From: PWXP01 sp034005525
GTDB taxonomy: Bacteria > Planctomycetota > Planctomycetia > Pirellulales > Thermoguttaceae
Length of the DNA stretch: 64,000 bases
Direction: 5' to 3'
NCBI GenBank assembly: GCA_034005525.1
Contig: JAVEUP010000001.1
Coordinates: forward strand, 62,001 to 126,000
The translations under genes and the position numbers were made by a program. Positions 61,400-64,000 of this stretch are shown one piece after another (the stretch's first letter is position 1; the number at the start of each line of letters is the position of its first letter). Below the pieces are notes generated by a model. That model did no database searches and had not been told where the DNA came from. It saw only the letters and a program-made list of their open reading frames with translations.

Positions 61400-63390
61400 T
61401 ATCCCAGCAAATCAGCAACGGTAAGTCCTTGGCGGAGGCGGGCAAGGCGTTGCTTCACCGCGGGCCGGTCCAGGTAGCGCGGCCGCAGCGGGGCCGGCCG
61501 CAACACCTCGCGGTGCTGCAACTCGCGCACCAGCGGCAGGTGCTCCACGGCAATTTTACCGACCAGCAGCGGTTCCACGTCGCCGCCGCCTCGAAGGTAG
61601 TCCAACACCTCTACAAGTCCGCGGAGGTATACCACATCCTTCGTAAGACCGCCACCCCGGTACACCCGCATCGCAATCGTATAGGCAATCCGTTGTGCAA
61701 ACCCGTAGGTCCGGCACAGCAGCCGAAACGTATCGACCAGCGACGCGCCTTCGATCATCTGGTGCGCGGCCACCACCCGGGCGGCGAGCAACCGCATTCG
61801 GGCGCGGCTGAGCCCCTCGACCAGGTATTCGGCCAGCACCGCCAACCCCTCCTGAAGCGCCTCGTAGCCGGCCAGTCCGGTGTGCAATTGCGCAAATCGC
61901 TGCGAATGACCATTGAAGTAGGTGACCAGGTGGGTTCCCACTTCGTGCTGCAAGAGCGCATCGACCCGCTTGGCCGGCACGCGCACCTGCCGCCCAACTA
62001 GCAAGGTATCGCGCGAGACCATCAGTCCGGAATACAAGTCCTCGCGAATACTCACTTTGGCACAGAACGACGGGTATTGCTTGCGGTACTCGGCGATTTC
62101 GGCGGCGGCCAACTCGGCAAACTGGTGCGCGCCAACCTGCTTTCCTGCGCTCTCTTCCCGGGTATGGGGCGGCAAGGTCGAAAGCAGTTGGTGGGCGAGC
62201 ATCAGCAGCGGGGACGGTACGCCGCCGTACACTTGCAGGCTGCCATGTACGAACCGGGCCGTTCCGACGTCGGACATCATGGTAATCTGGCGGTCGATCT
62301 CATCTTGGCGCTGGTAGAACAAGTCGGCCAGCGACGGGTCTTCGGTCCGCTCGACGGGCACCGCGTAAAGGCGTCGTTTCGCCAAGGACGGCTCGAAGCT
62401 GAGAGGCCGATAGACGAACTCCGGCGGCACCTGGAACAGATCGCGGCGAAACGCCCGCCATGCCGCCTCGGCGTTGACCGGCGTTACTTGCAACAGGAAG
62501 TCGAACGAATGGGCAATGGCGGCCAGTTGCCGATCGACTTCCCAAACGGCCTTGACCATCGCGCGGCGCCCCAGCGCGTGGTGATGCTGCGGCTTGGCCT
62601 TGGTATAGGAGCGGGTAAAGGTGAAAAATGCCTGCTCCAATGCGCGGCTGAGCCCCCTGCGGAGCACTCGCAAGGTGGGCGAGAAGACTTCGTCGGCCGA
62701 TGCATCGCGGAAAATCGGCCGCACTTCCAACCCGAGCATCCGACAGCCAAATCGGCCTGCGTCTTTCAGCCCCAACAACGGCGGCAAACCCGGCGGACGG
62801 GCGTAACTGTGCGATCGAACCTCGACTTCGGCCCGCTGCCGATGCACGCGAATCTTCTCCAGCGACTTCTGCAGCGTGTAGATTGTCCCGGTCGGGACTG
62901 TTGGACCTCGTGTGCAAATGGCGAACCCCGGCCTCCACTTCGCCACCACGCCGCCGGCCGACAGTGAGAGGCCGGCAGCCGGCTTTGCATCCATCCGGAT
63001 GGGCAGCGACGGGGCGGCGTCGGGCAGGAAGCGGGCCGGCTCGCCGTCGGCCGCCGTCCATATCTCCACCAGCAGGAAGGCACCGAATTCCTCGGACATT
63101 TGGGCCACGATGCGCTGCACCAGCCTGGCAAGCCCGCTGCGTAAGTGGCCGTCGCCCGGTGCGATCAGGAACGCCGGCTCCCCGCTGACCAGTTGCGACG
63201 TGCCCGGGTCGGCACGGCCTACCGGCTGCCGATATAGGCACAGGAAGGGCAACTGCCTGTCGATGTGCAATCGGCCGCCTTCAGGCAGGGTTCGCCGAAT
63301 TCGGCGGTTCTGTGCCAAGCGCGAGCACACGTCGTCAATGAAGGCGTCGGTGATCCGCTCGTGGGCCGACTCTCTTTTCTTGGCTGTCAC
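61399..63390 (-). CDS. QEGLA-motif DUF1704 protein (putative gluzincin-type metallopeptidase)
   Basis: A 663-residue protein. The C-terminal half is the DUF1704 domain: H-EVGT-H at residues 482-487 (LLQHEVGTHLVTYFNG) and QEGLA at 513-517, where Glu514 would be the third zinc ligand. The eukaryotic relatives (KIAA0895/MATCAP) are tyrosine carboxypeptidases of tubulin, so a carboxypeptidase activity is possible. Bacterial members are labelled flavohemoglobin expression-modulating. The N-terminal ~300 residues hold a second region (FLLVEIWTAADGEPARF, ALEQAFFTFTRSYTKAKPQHHH). Its start overlaps the amidohydrolase stop (ATGA). Coupled neighbours suggest a shared glutamate-peptide substrate. Confidence 0.88.
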   Translation of the reverse strand: MTAKKRESAHERITDAFIDDVCSRLAQNRRIRRTLPEGGRLHIDRQLPFLCLYRQPVGRADPGTSQLVSGEPAFLIAPGDGHLRSGLARLVQRIVAQMSEEFGAFLLVEIWTAADGEPARFLPDAAPSLPIRMDAKPAAGLSLSAGGVVAKWRPGFAICTRGPTVPTGTIYTLQKSLEKIRVHRQRAEVEVRSHSYARPPGLPPLLGLKDAGRFGCRMLGLEVRPIFRDASADEVFSPTLRVLRRGLSRALEQAFFTFTRSYTKAKPQHHHALGRRAMVKAVWEVDRQLAAIAHSFDFLLQVTPVNAEAAWRAFRRDLFQVPPEFVYRPLSFEPSLAKRRLYAVPVERTEDPSLADLFYQRQDEIDRQITMMSDVGTARFVHGSLQVYGGVPSPLLMLAHQLLSTLPPHTREESAGKQVGAHQFAELAAAEIAEYRKQYPSFCAKVSIREDLYSGLMVSRDTLLVGRQVRVPAKRVDALLQHEVGTHLVTYFNGHSQRFAQLHTGLAGYEALQEGLAVLAEYLVEGLSRARMRLLAARVVAAHQMIEGASLVDTFRLLCRTYGFAQRIAYTIAMRVYRGGGLTKDVVYLRGLVEVLDYLRGGGDVEPLLVGKIAVEHLPLVRELQHREVLRPAPLRPRYLDRPAVKQRLARLRQGLTVADLLG

Positions 63391-64000
63391 GACTGCATGC
63401 CGCTTTCTGATAGCAGCGCTACGATATTCTCCCCGGCAGCGGCCAGTGCCCGTCCGAGTGCCGCATGCGACCCTTCATCCAGTTCACCGGTCCATTCGTT
63501 CATGAAGACCTTCTTCACTTCAACGGCCAAGGCACAAACCGACTGGGGAAATGCGAGGTGAATCCACCGGACGAAATGTCCACCCTCGAATTTTACGTTA
63601 CGTCCCACGTCGAGTGGCCGGCCCCGAAAAACAACCGACCGCATGGAATGCTCGAAACGATCCGCAACGTGACCCCACCTAAGGGGGTCCATGTTGCTTG
63701 TTCCCAGGTTAATTGTCGGATTGGCTGCCGCCGCGTCGGGCTGGGCCTCGCGACCGCCGCGGCGATGGTTGTAGCTGTGCACGTCGAACACCACCACGCG
63801 TCCGTACCGCTCAACCAATCCGCTCAGCAGTGCTTCAACTTCCTGGTAGAACGCATCATACACCCGATACGATCGCTCCAGGATGGCTGGGGGCAAAGGC
63901 TCGCGGTACACTTCAAGCCCCCAGGCATCCTGAGGGGTCAAATAGACCGATTTCTCCCGCGACCGGTTCAGATCGACCTCGAACCGCGACCGATGGACGA
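63387..64000 (-). CDS. N-formylglutamate amidohydrolase family protein, N-terminal part outside window
   Basis: About 204 residues are visible; the start lies beyond 64000 on the minus strand. The frame continues past the TTG at 63941, reading HRSRFEVDLNRSREKSVYL, the family's substrate-binding segment. Then VVVFDVHSYNHRRGG with the catalytic His, INLGTSN, VKFEGGHFVRW and LAVEVKKVFMNEWTGE follow in the expected order. The family removes formate from N-formyl-L-glutamate. It overlaps the DUF1704 gene by 4 bases. Confidence 0.9.
   Translation of the reverse strand, partial: VHRSRFEVDLNRSREKSVYLTPQDAWGLEVYREPLPPAILERSYRVYDAFYQEVEALLSGLVERYGRVVVFDVHSYNHRRGGREAQPDAAAANPTINLGTSNMDPLRWGHVADRFEHSMRSVVFRGRPLDVGRNVKFEGGHFVRWIHLAFPQSVCALAVEVKKVFMNEWTGELDEGSHAALGRALAAAGENIVALLSESGMQS

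Overview
The window is about 64 kb of GC-rich DNA from a chromosome of the phylum Planctomycetota, probably close to Pirellulales and probably an environmental genome. The evidence is the gene families: DUF1559 prepilin-like proteins, PEP-CTERM proteins, a DUF1549/DUF1553 + DUF1501 + pre-peptidase-domain operon, secreted sulfatases, a hydrazine-synthase-alpha-like c-type cytochrome, and many palindromic intergenic repeats. I saw no rRNA, convincing tRNA, CRISPR array or intact insertion sequence.

Layout, left to right. 1-4.7 kb: end of a TIM-barrel protein, a small secreted Cys-containing protein, a secreted beta-helix protein with an exported alkaline phosphatase, and a divergent macro-domain protein. 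4.87-7.95 kb: an unusual three-gene unit made of two related short proteins that share a RiPP-leader-like N-terminus, followed by a B12-binding radical SAM enzyme. The second short protein also carries two acyl-carrier-like modules without the modification serine. This is my main candidate for an undescribed system. 8.3-12.7 kb: a sulfatase and a DUF6259-type glycan-active protein. 12.8-18.5 kb: two large membrane proteins with DUF4350-like domains. 18.9-19.5 kb: a pilin-like protein with Gly/Asn/Ser octapeptide repeats. 19.7-23.5 kb: haem genes hemG and hemE with an atypical FAD oxidoreductase.

23.6-29.5 kb: secreted lyase-like protein, lipoprotein, DUF1559 protein and a 1019-residue PEP-CTERM LamG protein, all on the minus strand. 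30.2-31.5 kb: a ketosynthase-fold protein that has lost its catalytic Cys, bracketed by inverted 143-bp repeats. 31.7-37.7 kb: the planctomycete DUF1549/DUF1501 operon. 37.9-39.2 kb: rarA. 39.8-41.3 kb: a Tat-exported sugar-isomerase-like protein. 41.7-45.8 kb: a MotA/ExbB-ExbD-ExbD-like motor operon with overlapping genes.

46-50.1 kb: a defence or toxin-antitoxin island (FRG protein, broken HipA-like fragment, DUF6978-like, DUF1828/1829-like, ImmA/IrrE peptidase, DUF4411 PIN-like). 50.1-52.8 kb: asnS and an AraC/XylR-type regulator. 53.3-59.3 kb: two paralogous PEP-CTERM proteins, DUF1559 protein, lipoprotein, and a decayed hydrazine-synthase-alpha-like cytochrome gene. 59.4-64 kb: ppk2, then on the opposite strand an ATP-grasp enzyme, a QEGLA-motif DUF1704 metallopeptidase-like protein and an N-formylglutamate amidohydrolase cut by the window end.

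Starts were chosen by eye from Shine-Dalgarno matches, signal peptides and overlaps. Functions rest on recognised motifs and family memory, since no search could be run.
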